Shown here piece after piece: positions 37,085 to 44,844 of a stretch of 64,000 nucleotides of DNA. Source of the DNA: G963717155 sp963717155 (GTDB taxonomy: Bacteria > Actinomycetota > Thermoleophilia > Gaiellales > JALYLC01); NCBI GenBank assembly GCA_963717155.1, contig OY970326.1, positions 1,488,001 to 1,552,000 on the forward strand. Direction: 5' to 3'. The notes beneath the pieces were generated by a model, which saw nothing but the letters and a program-made list of their open reading frames with translations, was not told the DNA's origin and ran no database searches. The first letter of the stretch is position 1, and the number at the start of each line of letters is the position of its first letter. The position numbers and the translations under genes are program-made.

Positions 37085-37543
37085 GTGTACTGCCCCGAGT
37101 GCGGCCATCAGAACTCCGAGGCCGCCAACTACTGCGCGCGCTGCGGCGCGCTGATCGTCGCCGATCAGCCGGGTGGCCAGACGACGATGTCGTACCCTCC
37201 GGCCGAGATCGAGACCGAGGACGGCGAGCCGGCGGGCGATCTCGCGACGTCCGGGCCGGCGCTCGTCGTCCGCGCGGGCGGCGGTCGGGCGGGCGAGCTC
37301 TTCGTCCTCGACCACGACCCCGTGACGATCGGGCGCTCGGAGACGGCCGACATCCTGCTCGACGACGTCACCGTGTCGCGGCTGCACGCGATGGTGCGGC
37401 GACGGCCCGACGGGCTGTACATCGAGGATGCCGACAGCCTGAACGGCACGTACGTCAACCGCCGCCGGATCGAGTCGCACCGACTCGCGGACGGTGACGA
37501 GCTCCAGATCGGCAAGTTCAAACTCACCTACCTCGAACGCTGA
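37085..37543 (+). CDS. Zinc-ribbon FHA-domain protein (GarA/OdhI-like)
   Basis: 152 residues from a GTG. An N-terminal zinc ribbon (YCPECGHQ ... YCARCGAL), an acidic linker with Thr residues, and an FHA domain (FVLDHDPVTIGRSETADILL; VSRLHAMVRRRPDG; NGTYVNRRRI) that binds phosphothreonine peptides. A MerR-type gene follows with overlapping stop/start. The FHA-MerR order recalls the garA-Rv1828 pair of mycobacteria, where the FHA protein controls 2-oxoacid metabolism under Ser/Thr kinases. A similar role is inferred only. Confidence 0.83.
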   Translation: MYCPECGHQNSEAANYCARCGALIVADQPGGQTTMSYPPAEIETEDGEPAGDLATSGPALVVRAGGGRAGELFVLDHDPVTIGRSETADILLDDVTVSRLHAMVRRRPDGLYIEDADSLNGTYVNRRRIESHRLADGDELQIGKFKLTYLER

Positions 37544-38232
37544 TGTCGGCGACCCGCGTCGAGACCCAGCCCGCTCCGCGTCGCCTCACGATCGGCGCCG
37601 TGTGCGAGCTGCTGCGCCCCGAGTTCACCGATCTCTCGATCTCGAAGATCCGCTACCTCGAGGATCAGGGCCTGCTCGAGCCTCACCGCACGCGCGGGGG
37701 CTACCGCCTCTTCAGCCCGACCGATGTCGAGCGGCTGCGACGCATCCTGACGCTGCAGCGCGACGCGTTCCTGCCGTTGCGGGTGATCCGCGACGAGCTC
37801 GAACGCGCCCCCGACACGCCGGCGCCGAGCAGCGTGCTGCGCCGTCGTCGGCCGGTGCCGCGCGGCGTCGTCGGGCCGACGCGCGAGGAGCTCGAGCAGC
37901 TGACCGGTGCGACGCCGGAGCTGCTGCGCGAGCTCGAGGACTTCTCGTTGATCGCGCCGAACGACGGGCGCTTCCGACCGGAGGACGAGCAGATCGTGGC
38001 CGCGGCCGTCGGCCTCTCCCGCTACGGCGTCGGAGCGCGGCACCTGCGGACGATCCACTCGGCGATCCAGCGCGAGGCGGGGCTGCTCGAGCAGCTTCTC
38101 GCACCGTCGCTCCGGTCGCGCAACCCCGAGCGCCAGAGCGCTGGCCTCGAGGATCTCGAGACGCTTGCCGGCCTCTGCGCCGATCTGACCGAGGCCGTGC
38201 TGCAGCGCGATCTCGGCGGAGTCGCTCGCTGA
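37543..38232 (+). CDS. MerR-family regulator (Rv1828/FtsR-like)
   Basis: 229 residues. The N-terminal winged HTH reads LTIGAVCELLRPEFTDLSIS then KIRYLEDQGLLEPHRTRGGY, the pattern of the actinobacterial MerR group next to FHA genes. A second helical domain follows (~120-220, LVELEDFS-like segment ELLRELEDFSLIAPNDGRF). Related proteins regulate cell division or metabolism in mycobacteria and corynebacteria. It overlaps the FHA gene and shares its transcript. The target is unknown. Confidence 0.82.
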   Translation: MSATRVETQPAPRRLTIGAVCELLRPEFTDLSISKIRYLEDQGLLEPHRTRGGYRLFSPTDVERLRRILTLQRDAFLPLRVIRDELERAPDTPAPSSVLRRRRPVPRGVVGPTREELEQLTGATPELLRELEDFSLIAPNDGRFRPEDEQIVAAAVGLSRYGVGARHLRTIHSAIQREAGLLEQLLAPSLRSRNPERQSAGLEDLETLAGLCADLTEAVLQRDLGGVAR

Positions 38233-38267
38233 AGACGCCGATTCTTCCCGACCAGGAGCCTGACCCC

Positions 38268-38792
38268 GTGGCCGTCGACCTTGCCGCCTACATCCGCGAC
38301 ATTCGCGACTACCCGAAGCCCGGGATCGTCTTCAAGGACGTCATGCCGCTGTTCGCGGTCCCCGAGGCGCTGCACGAGGCCGTCGAGCAGCTCGCGGCCT
38401 GGGCCGAGCCTCGACGGCCGGACGTCATCCTCGGCGCCGAGGCGCGGGGCTTCGTGCTCGGGGCGGCCCTGGCCTATCGGATGGGCGTCGGATTCGTGGC
38501 GGCCCGCAAGCCGGGGAAGCTCCCGTACACGACGATCAGCGCGAAGTACGCGCTCGAGTACGGGGTCGACTCACTCGAGGTGCACATCGACGCGTTCGCG
38601 CGCGGAGCGCGGGTGCTCGTGCACGACGACCTGCTCGCTACCGGCGGCACCGCGCGCGCGAAGTGCGAGCTCGTCGAGCAGCTCGGAGGCGTCGTCGTCG
38701 GCGCGGCGTTCCTGATCGAGCTCGCGTTCCTCGAGGGGCGCAAGCGGCTCGAGCCGTACGACGTGCACGCGCTGATCCGCTACGACGCGTAG
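38268..38792 (+). CDS. apt: Adenine phosphoribosyltransferase
   Basis: 174 residues, converts adenine and PRPP to AMP. It has the PRPP-binding motif RVLVHDDLLATGGTA (~residue 118), the ILGAEARGFVLGAALAYR segment and the purine loop ARKPGKLPYTTI. It starts at the GTG 38268, 35 bases after the merR stop, with the family N-terminus YIRDIRDYPKPGIVFKD just inside. It ends before a convergent gene. Confidence 0.92.
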   Translation: MAVDLAAYIRDIRDYPKPGIVFKDVMPLFAVPEALHEAVEQLAAWAEPRRPDVILGAEARGFVLGAALAYRMGVGFVAARKPGKLPYTTISAKYALEYGVDSLEVHIDAFARGARVLVHDDLLATGGTARAKCELVEQLGGVVVGAAFLIELAFLEGRKRLEPYDVHALIRYDA

Positions 38793-38799
38793 GCCCGAT

Positions 38800-39267
38800 T
38801 TAGTCGGCGAGCGCTTCCTCGCCCTCGAGGTCGTCCTCGCCCTCGAGCTCGTCCTCGATCCGGTCGACGTACGGGCGCAGGGCATCGACGAAGCGACAGC
38901 GCTCATCGCTGGCGATGCGCTCGATCGCTCGCTGCCAGCTGTCCATGACGGCCTCGACGGTGCGGTCGTCGCGCTCTGCGATCGTGGCCACGGCGCGGTC
39001 GAGCCCGACCGATCCGGCGAGGTCCTCGACCGCCATGAAGTCGACGAAGTAGAACGGGGGAGTGGAGTCGCCGAGCTGCTCGCCGATCAGGGCGGCACGA
39101 CGCGCGCGCGCCTGGGCGCGGCGCAGCAGCGCAGGTGAGACGCCGACGTCGGCGAGGGGGTCGCGCGGAGGGGGAGCGGCGGGTCGCAGGTGTGCCGGTC
39201 CGGAGGTCGGAGGCGGCGGCGCGCCAACGAGAAATGTGAGCCGCTCCGGCGGTTTACGTGCCGTCAT
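38800..39267 (-). CDS. Hypothetical protein with acidic tail
   Basis: About 155 residues. A Pro-rich disordered N-terminus (GAPPPPTSGPAHLRPAAPPP), a helical middle (LLRRAQARARRAALIGEQLG; YFVDFMAVEDLAGSVGLDRA) and a very acidic C-terminus (DELEGEDDLEGEEALAD). No family recognised. It is convergent with apt and points away from the zinc-ribbon gene at 39386. An ATG nine bases upstream (39276) is an alternative start. Confidence 0.6.
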   Translation of the reverse strand: MTARKPPERLTFLVGAPPPPTSGPAHLRPAAPPPRDPLADVGVSPALLRRAQARARRAALIGEQLGDSTPPFYFVDFMAVEDLAGSVGLDRAVATIAERDDRTVEAVMDSWQRAIERIASDERCRFVDALRPYVDRIEDELEGEDDLEGEEALAD

Positions 39268-39347
39268 AGGTCGCACGCTACCAGTGAGGTCGGACCCGCC
39301 CGGCCCGGGTCACCCGAACGGGGGAGCATCGCCACGGTGTCTCGGCT

Positions 39348-39376
39348 CTCATGACAACGTCAGCACCTTCCGATAC
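39348..39376 (+). promoter_or_regulatory. FliA/WhiG-type promoter upstream of the zinc-ribbon gene
   Basis: CTCATG, 15-base spacer, TCCGATAC. One of five matches to a shared motif in this region. The start codon at 39386 lies 10 bases past the -10 element, so the mRNA would be leaderless or nearly so. Confidence 0.7.
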
Positions 39377-39385
39377 CTTTGTGTC

Positions 39386-39997
39386 ATGTGGGACGCACTC
39401 CGACACAGCTTCACGTTTCGGTGTCCGGTCGAGACGGTTGACCACGTGCCCGTGCCGCTCTCCTCGTTCCTCTCGGTCGAGCGGCTGTCGGGGCCGGTGC
39501 ACCCGGCGGTGTTCCAGGTCGTCTACGCGTGCACGGTCTGCGGCGGCGAGCACCCGGCGCTCGCGCCGCACGACGAGCTCGATCATGCCCCGTTGGCGGG
39601 CGCCCTTGCGGTGTCGTTCTGGGATCCGATGACCGGGCGCATCGCCGGCGACCTCGGATACGAGCTCGCGCAGGCGGCTGCCGACCGACTGCGACGCGGC
39701 CAGTGGCCGTGGTCGTTCTGGTGCTCGGCAGAGCGCCGCCTGCAGCCGTCGTACCCGTCGCAGCTGCGCTTCGTCGCACGCCACGAGCAGCTCGTCGGCG
39801 TCGCCGTCACCTGTGCCGCGTGTGGCGAGAGCTCTCTCAACCTCGTATCGCGGCGACATCTGGACGAGCCGTTCTTCCACGACCCGGTCGTGCACTCGCT
39901 CGAGCGCCCGGTCGGAGAGATCGACGAGCGGGATCGCTTCCGCTCGGAGCTCTGGTCGTCGCGCTTCGACGCGCACGGCACCGATCTCGCTGCATAA
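39386..39997 (+). CDS. Zinc-ribbon protein, predicted flagellar-regulon member
   Basis: 203 residues, ATG 39386. Two CxxC pairs (YACTVCGGEH and VTCAACGESS) about 100 residues apart probably bind zinc. A conserved-looking aromatic core (QWPWSFWCSAERRLQPSY) lies between them. I do not recognise the family. The FliA/WhiG-type promoter directly before the start and the neighbouring flagellar genes suggest a motility-related role, perhaps regulatory. The start is set by the promoter: any upstream start would be untranscribed. Confidence 0.65.
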   Translation: MWDALRHSFTFRCPVETVDHVPVPLSSFLSVERLSGPVHPAVFQVVYACTVCGGEHPALAPHDELDHAPLAGALAVSFWDPMTGRIAGDLGYELAQAAADRLRRGQWPWSFWCSAERRLQPSYPSQLRFVARHEQLVGVAVTCAACGESSLNLVSRRHLDEPFFHDPVVHSLERPVGEIDERDRFRSELWSSRFDAHGTDLAA

Positions 39998-40026
39998 GAC
40001 GCCCGGCGACCGTTAGCGCCGGCCGG

Positions 40027-40719
40027 CTACGCCACCTGCGCAGCGGCAAGATCTGCGGCTGCCACCACGCGATCCCGCCCTCGCCGCTTCGCCTCGTACA
40101 GCGCGGCATCGGCCGCGCCGAGCAGGCTCGCGGCGTCCGGCTCGCGTGGGAAGGTCGCCACGCCCGCCGAGACCGTCGTGCCGGCGAGCCCGTCCGGCAC
40201 TCGCACCGCAAGCTCGCCGACCGCTCGCCGAACACGCTCGGCGAGCGCGCACGCCTCGTCGGCGCTGCCCTGCACGAGCACGATCAACTCCTCGCCGCCG
40301 AAGCGCGCGGCGAGGTCGGCCCCGCGCGTCTCGCGCTGCAGGGCCCGCCCGACGCCCTCGAGCAACTGGTTTCCGGCTGCGTGCCCGTACCGGTCGTTGA
40401 AGTCCTTGAAGCGGTCGAGGTCGAAGAGGACCAGCGAGAGCTCGCTGCTATAGCGACGGACGCGCTCGATCTCGCGCGGCAGGGCGTCGGCGAAGTACTC
40501 GTAGCGGTAGAGGCCCGTCAGGCGGTCGGTGAACGCCGCTCGCCGCAGCGCGACCGCACGTCGCCGGCCGGCGACGGCCGATCCGAGCGCCGCGATCGCG
40601 GAGCAGGCGAGCAGCGGCGCGGCGATCGCCGGGGACGCGGCGAGCGCGACCAGACCAACGACCAGGAGCGCGGTGCCGAGCGCCGCGAGCGGCGCGCTCG
40701 CGCCTATCTGTCGGGGCAT
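40027..40719 (-). CDS. Membrane-anchored diguanylate cyclase (GGDEF)
   Basis: About 230 residues: two N-terminal membrane spans (APLAALGTALLVVGLVALAA; IAAPLLACSAIAALGSAVA) and a GGDEF domain (DRLTGLYRYEYFADAL; FDLDRFKDFNDRYGH; RFGGEELIVLV). The active loop GGEEL is a functional variant, and an RxxD inhibitory site (RGAD) lies five residues before it, so it should make c-di-GMP with product feedback. There is no sensor domain beyond the spans. It lies between the RsiG-like gene and the flagellar operon, divergent from a FliA-type promoter. The ATG at 40719 is preferred over longer starts. Confidence 0.87.
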   Translation of the reverse strand: MPRQIGASAPLAALGTALLVVGLVALAASPAIAAPLLACSAIAALGSAVAGRRRAVALRRAAFTDRLTGLYRYEYFADALPREIERVRRYSSELSLVLFDLDRFKDFNDRYGHAAGNQLLEGVGRALQRETRGADLAARFGGEELIVLVQGSADEACALAERVRRAVGELAVRVPDGLAGTTVSAGVATFPREPDAASLLGAADAALYEAKRRGRDRVVAAADLAAAQVA

Positions 40720-40766
40720 GTGTCGGCGCGGCACTGCGACAGGAGTACCAGGCAGGTCGGACGTTG

Positions 40767-40795
40767 CTCGTGCTCCGAGGCGATCGCGCCGATAC
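40767..40795 (+). promoter_or_regulatory. FliA/WhiG-type promoter upstream of a small unknown gene
   Basis: CTCGTG, 15-base spacer, GCCGATAC. The -10 ends 8 bases before the GTG at 40803, again implying a leaderless message. Confidence 0.65.
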
Positions 40796-40802
40796 GGCTC
40801 GC

Positions 40803-41048
40803 GTGCCGCCGCGCAAGACACCCAACTCCCTCGTCCTCGGGGGCGGTGCTGTCGTCCTGCCGCTGTGGCCGGGTCGCACGTTCGTCGCGGAGGTCCTGCG
40901 TGTCGGCCCCGGTGGCGCGGTCGTGGCGCTCGCAGGGTGCGAGCTGGGCGTCAGGCTGGCCGACGGCGTGCACGTCTCGCCGGGGCGGGTCGTCACGCTG
41001 CAGGCCGTCGACGGCGACGACGGCCGCATCGTCCTCCGCCTGACGTGA
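40803..41048 (+). CDS. Small beta-rich protein, predicted flagellar-regulon member
   Basis: 81 residues if it starts at the GTG 40803, which the promoter requires. An in-frame TTG at 40764 would lie upstream of the transcript start. Strand-rich sequence (TFVAEVLRVGPGGAVVALAG; GVHVSPGRVVTLQAVDGDDG) suggests a small barrel. One cysteine, no membrane span. It stands directly before flgF. Family not recognised. A regulatory or assembly role in the flagellum is inferred from position and promoter. Confidence 0.6.
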   Translation: MPPRKTPNSLVLGGGAVVLPLWPGRTFVAEVLRVGPGGAVVALAGCELGVRLADGVHVSPGRVVTLQAVDGDDGRIVLRLT

Positions 41049-41066
41049 CCTGTTCCACGACCCGTG

Positions 41067-41095
41067 CTCATGCAGCGCGTAACTGGTGCCGATAC
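41067..41095 (+). promoter_or_regulatory. FliA/WhiG-type promoter of the flgF operon
   Basis: CTCATG, 15-base spacer, GCCGATAC. The predicted start is near 41102, leaving a 35-base leader with GGAGG before the flgF GTG/ATG region at 41137, so this one is not leaderless. Confidence 0.75.
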
Positions 41096-41136
41096 CAGCT
41101 TCGGAACGTACACGTCGGAAATAGAACGGAGGCTCC

Positions 41137-41865
41137 GTGGAACGCGGTCTCTTCGCTGCCGCGTCAGGGATGCTCGCGGATCAGATCCGACAGGATGTCA
41201 TTGCGAACAACCTCGCCAACGCGACCACGGCCGGCTTCAAGGGCGACACCGCGGTCGGCGAGGCATTTCCATCGCTGCTCATCAACCAGATCCAGACCGG
41301 CGCAACCATCGGGAAGCTCGGGCTCGGCTCGCGCATCGCCGAGGTCGCGACGGATGGCAGCCAGGGTGCGCTGCGGCAGACCGGAGGCACCTACGACCTC
41401 GCGATCGCGGGCGACGGGTGGTTCTCGGTGCAGGGTCCGAACGGCGTCGCCTACACGCGCAACGGCGCGTTCACGACGGACGCGAAGGGCCAGCTCGTGA
41501 CCGCAGACGCACAGCCCGTGCTCGATGACGGGGGACGGCCGATCACGGTCGGGAACAACGCCACGATCTCGCCCGATGGGCGGGTCACGGTCGATGGCAG
41601 GCAGGTGGCGAAGCTGGCGGTCACGGCACTCGACCCCAAGCGCCTCCACAAGCTCGGAGACAACCTGTACACCGGCACGGTCGTGAAGAACGCCCCGGCA
41701 AGCCGCGTCGAGCAGGGGTTCCTCGAGGGCTCCAACGTGAACTCGGTCAAGGAGATGGTCGACCTGATCTCGACGATGCGCAGCTTCGAGGCCGGCCAGA
41801 AGGCAGTGCAGGCGCTGGATGACACGCTCGGCAAGGCCGTCAACGATGTCGGGAGGATCAGCTGA
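41137..41865 (+). CDS. flgF: Flagellar rod/hook-basal-body protein (FlgF-like)
   Basis: 242 residues of the flagellar basal body rod/hook family. N-terminal signature IANNLANATTAGFKG, central YDLAIAGDGWFSVQG and YTRNGAFTTDAKG, and the C-terminal FLEGSNVNSVKEMVDLISTM plus FEAGQKAVQALDDTLGKAV. It is the first of two such genes in a row and shorter than flgG, so it is called FlgF (proximal rod). A GGAGG site lies about eight bases upstream. It is exported by the flagellar type III system. Confidence 0.88.
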   Translation: MERGLFAAASGMLADQIRQDVIANNLANATTAGFKGDTAVGEAFPSLLINQIQTGATIGKLGLGSRIAEVATDGSQGALRQTGGTYDLAIAGDGWFSVQGPNGVAYTRNGAFTTDAKGQLVTADAQPVLDDGGRPITVGNNATISPDGRVTVDGRQVAKLAVTALDPKRLHKLGDNLYTGTVVKNAPASRVEQGFLEGSNVNSVKEMVDLISTMRSFEAGQKAVQALDDTLGKAVNDVGRIS

Positions 41866-42629
41866 TGCCACTGGACGCGCTCTATTCGGCCGCGACGGGG
41901 ATGCTTGCGCAGCAGCAGTCGCTCGACAACATCTCGAACAATCTCGCGAACGTCAACACGCCCGGGTTCAAGCGCGGGCGCGCGTCGTTCGCCGATCTCT
42001 TGTACACCGAGCTCACGCCCCAGCAGGCTGCCAAGCAGGGCAGCCAGGAGGGCCTCGGCGTGCAGGTCTCGGCGATCCAGACCCAGCAGGAGCAGGGTGC
42101 CCTGCAGACGACGAGCCAGCCGCTCGATCTCGCGATCGAGGGCGACGGGTTCTTCGAGGTCACGAAGTCCGACGGCACCAAGGCCTACACCCGCGCCGGC
42201 AGCTTCACGACCGACGCCACGGGCGCGATGGTGACGCCGACGGGCGAGCGCCTGAGCCCTCCGATCGTGATCCCCCAGAACGCGACCGACACGTCGATCG
42301 GCGCGGATGGCAAGGTCACCGCCAAGGTCGGCGGCACGCTCAAGACGCTCGGTCAGATCCGCATCGCCACGTTCCCGAACCAGGCCGGGCTGAGCTCGCT
42401 GGGCGACAGCCTGTTCGGTGTCACGCCGAACTCCGGCGCCGCGACGCTCAAGAACCCCGGGCAGCAGGGCTCCGGCCAGCTGCGCGAGGGCGAGCTCGAG
42501 ATGTCGAACGTGAACGCCGTCGACGAGATGGTCGGCATGATCACCACGCAGCGCTCGTACGAGGCGGTCTCGAAGGTCGTCACCGCGTCCGACGAGATGC
42601 TCCAGACCGCCAACCAGCTGCGCCGCTGA
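41865..42629 (+). CDS. flgG: Flagellar distal rod protein FlgG
   Basis: 254 residues: ISNNLANVNTPGFKRGR at the N-terminus, the FlgG-type LDLAIEGDGFFEV, YTRAGSFTTDATG, and the C-terminal LEMSNVNAVDEMVGMITTQR then YEAVSKVVTASDEMLQTANQ. It forms the distal rod that spans the cell wall. The ATG overlaps the flgF stop (TGATG). Confidence 0.92.
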   Translation: MPLDALYSAATGMLAQQQSLDNISNNLANVNTPGFKRGRASFADLLYTELTPQQAAKQGSQEGLGVQVSAIQTQQEQGALQTTSQPLDLAIEGDGFFEVTKSDGTKAYTRAGSFTTDATGAMVTPTGERLSPPIVIPQNATDTSIGADGKVTAKVGGTLKTLGQIRIATFPNQAGLSSLGDSLFGVTPNSGAATLKNPGQQGSGQLREGELEMSNVNAVDEMVGMITTQRSYEAVSKVVTASDEMLQTANQLRR

Positions 42630-42916
42630 TGGACACGCAGCCGTTCACCGTGGGGCCGCTGCCGCCCGGCGTCTCGGCCCCCACGACCGCGGCGGACAAG
42701 GCCGTGTACCGCCAGGCGCTCGATCTCGAAGGCGTGTTCACGCAGCACCTCGTCGACGCCATGATGCAGAGCGCTCAGGGCGACGATGCCGATCAGAGCG
42801 CAGGTGCCGGCATCTACCAGGAGATGGCGAACCAGCAGGTCAACACTGCGCTGATCGACGGCGGCGGGCTGGGGCTCGCCGGCGCGCTCTACTCGCAGCT
42901 GAAGGGGTCGAAGTGA
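42629..42916 (+). CDS. flgJ: Rod-binding protein (FlgJ N-terminal type)
   Basis: 95 residues matching the rod-binding domain of FlgJ: ALDLEGVFTQHLVDAMMQSA followed by GAGIYQEMANQQVNTALID and GLGLAGALYSQL. No muramidase domain is attached, as is usual outside Proteobacteria. It acts as a scaffold or cap for rod assembly. It overlaps flgG (TGATG) and flgN (GTGA). Confidence 0.85.
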   Translation: MDTQPFTVGPLPPGVSAPTTAADKAVYRQALDLEGVFTQHLVDAMMQSAQGDDADQSAGAGIYQEMANQQVNTALIDGGGLGLAGALYSQLKGSK

Positions 42917-43410
42917 CGGAGACTCCCGACTTCGCGAGCATGCTCATCGAGGCGCTCGACGAGCAGATCGAGAGCCAGACACGGCTCGCAGCACTGTGCG
43001 ATGCGCAGACCGGAGCGCTCATGGGTCGCGACGTCGCGCGGCTCGAGGGACTGACGTGCGCGATCGAGAACGCGATCCTCGACCAGCGCGCGACCGAGGA
43101 ACGCCGCGCCTTCGCCGCCGAAGGGCTCGCCCGCGAGCTCGGGCTGGACGACGACTCGGTCACCCTGAAGCGGCTGTGCAGCGCGATCGCCGGGCGGGCC
43201 TCGCGCACGCTCGAGGTGCGCGCCGAGCTGCTCGAGCGTGGAATCGAGCGCCTGCAGCACATCGGCGCCGTCAACCGCACGCTGATCGAGGGAGAGCTCT
43301 CCGCGATCGACGGGATCGTCCGCACGCTCACACGCGAGGTGCGATCGACGTACTCGGACCGCGGCGACCACGACGAGGGCATCCACGCCCTGCTGGACGC
43401 GAGGGCCTGA
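42913..43410 (+). CDS. flgN: FlgN-like chaperone for hook-associated proteins
   Basis: 165 residues, helical, acidic at the start (ETPDFASMLIEALDEQIESQ). It fits the FlgN family by length, heptad pattern and position immediately before flgK and flgL, whose products FlgN escorts to the export gate. Sequence similarity by eye is weak, so the call leans on context. GTG start coupled to the rod-binding gene. Confidence 0.75.
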   Translation: MTETPDFASMLIEALDEQIESQTRLAALCDAQTGALMGRDVARLEGLTCAIENAILDQRATEERRAFAAEGLARELGLDDDSVTLKRLCSAIAGRASRTLEVRAELLERGIERLQHIGAVNRTLIEGELSAIDGIVRTLTREVRSTYSDRGDHDEGIHALLDARA

Positions 43411-44840
43411 TGCCGATCTCGACCTTCAACGGCCTCAACATCGCGCTGAGCGGCCTGCAGGCCGAGCAGGCGTCGCTCGACACGACCAGCCACAACATCG
43501 CGAACGCCAGCACCGTCGGGTACTCGCGTCAGGTGTCGGAGCTCGCGGCGAAGCCCTCCCTCGGCGCGCTGTCGGTGTGGGGGATGATCACGCCCGGCCA
43601 GCTCGGCCAGGGCGTGCAGGTTGCAGACGTGGCGCGGATTCGCGACCAGTTCAACGACAACAACCTGCGCTCCGCCTTCTCCACGCAGGGTGAGGCGGAC
43701 GTGCGGCAGACGACCTGGCAGGGCATCGAGTCCGCGCTGCCGGAGCCGGGTTCGAATGGCCTGCAGGCCGCGATGTCGAGCTTCTGGTCCGCCTGGCAGA
43801 ACGTCTCGACCACGCCCGAGGACTCCGGTGCCCGACAGGCGCTGGCACAGGCCGCGCAGGCGCTCGGCGAGTCGTTCCAGACGGCCTCGACCACGCTCAC
43901 GTCGCAGCGCGCCGACATCGATTCCCAGGCGAACGCGATGGTCTTGCAGGTCAACGCGGATGCCAAGCAGATCGCGGGCCTGAACACGGCGATCTCGAAG
44001 CTCGAGGCGGTCGGGCAGAACCCGAACGACCTGCTCGACCAGCGCGACAACCTGCTGGACGAGATGTCGAGCCTCGGGAACACGCAGATCACCGCCGGCC
44101 AGAACGGCGTCGTGACGGTGACGTTCGGCGGCGTGGTCGTCGTCGATCCGAGCACCGCGACCGGCCTGCCCGCGACGATGCCGACACGCGCGACGTTCAA
44201 CCCCGGCTACCCGACCACTCCCGCCACCGCGGCCGGCCTCACCGGCGGACAGCTGAAGGGTCTGATCGACGCGTACTCGACGACGCTGAACCCCGCGGTG
44301 ACGGGCTCGATCCCGCAGCAGCTCGACCAGCTCGCCATCTCGATCCACGACGCCGTCAACGCCCAGCACCAGGCCGGCTTCGACGAGAACGGCACGGCGG
44401 GCGGCCTCTTCTTCGCGGGTGCCACGATCACGTCGGCGTCTCAGCTTGCGATCAACCCTGCCCTGACGACGAACCCCGCGCTGATCGCGGCCTCGAGCAC
44501 CGCCGCGGGCGCGCCGGGCGACTCGAGCAACGCGCTCGCGATGATCGGGATCCGGACGGCCGCGGCGCCGACCGGCTCGACGCTCGGGTCGTCGTTCGAC
44601 GACTACTACGCAGGCATGGTCTCGGGCATGGGACTCGCCGCGCAGACGGCCACCCGCGACTCGAGCACCTCCGACACGGTCGTGAACACGCTGCAGGACA
44701 GGCGCAGCCAGGTGTCGGGTGTCTCGCTCGACGAGGAGATGACGAATCTCGTGAAGTTCCAGCACGCCTACGCGGCCGCCGGCCGCGCCATGTCGACGCT
44801 GAACAGCATGCTCGACACCCTCGTCAACATGGTGCAGTGA
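43410..44840 (+). CDS. flgK: Flagellar hook-associated protein 1, FlgK
   Basis: 476 residues. N-terminal FNGLNIALSGLQAEQASLDT and SHNIANASTVGYSRQ, the central IAGLNTAISKLEAVGQNPND and LLDQRDNLLDEMSSL, and the C-terminal VSGVSLDEEMTNLVKFQHAY. It forms the hook-filament junction with FlgL. It is shorter than enterobacterial FlgK because the variable middle domain is reduced. The ATG overlaps the flgN stop. Confidence 0.93.
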   Translation: MPISTFNGLNIALSGLQAEQASLDTTSHNIANASTVGYSRQVSELAAKPSLGALSVWGMITPGQLGQGVQVADVARIRDQFNDNNLRSAFSTQGEADVRQTTWQGIESALPEPGSNGLQAAMSSFWSAWQNVSTTPEDSGARQALAQAAQALGESFQTASTTLTSQRADIDSQANAMVLQVNADAKQIAGLNTAISKLEAVGQNPNDLLDQRDNLLDEMSSLGNTQITAGQNGVVTVTFGGVVVVDPSTATGLPATMPTRATFNPGYPTTPATAAGLTGGQLKGLIDAYSTTLNPAVTGSIPQQLDQLAISIHDAVNAQHQAGFDENGTAGGLFFAGATITSASQLAINPALTTNPALIAASSTAAGAPGDSSNALAMIGIRTAAAPTGSTLGSSFDDYYAGMVSGMGLAAQTATRDSSTSDTVVNTLQDRRSQVSGVSLDEEMTNLVKFQHAYAAAGRAMSTLNSMLDTLVNMVQ

Positions 44841-44844
44841 TCCG

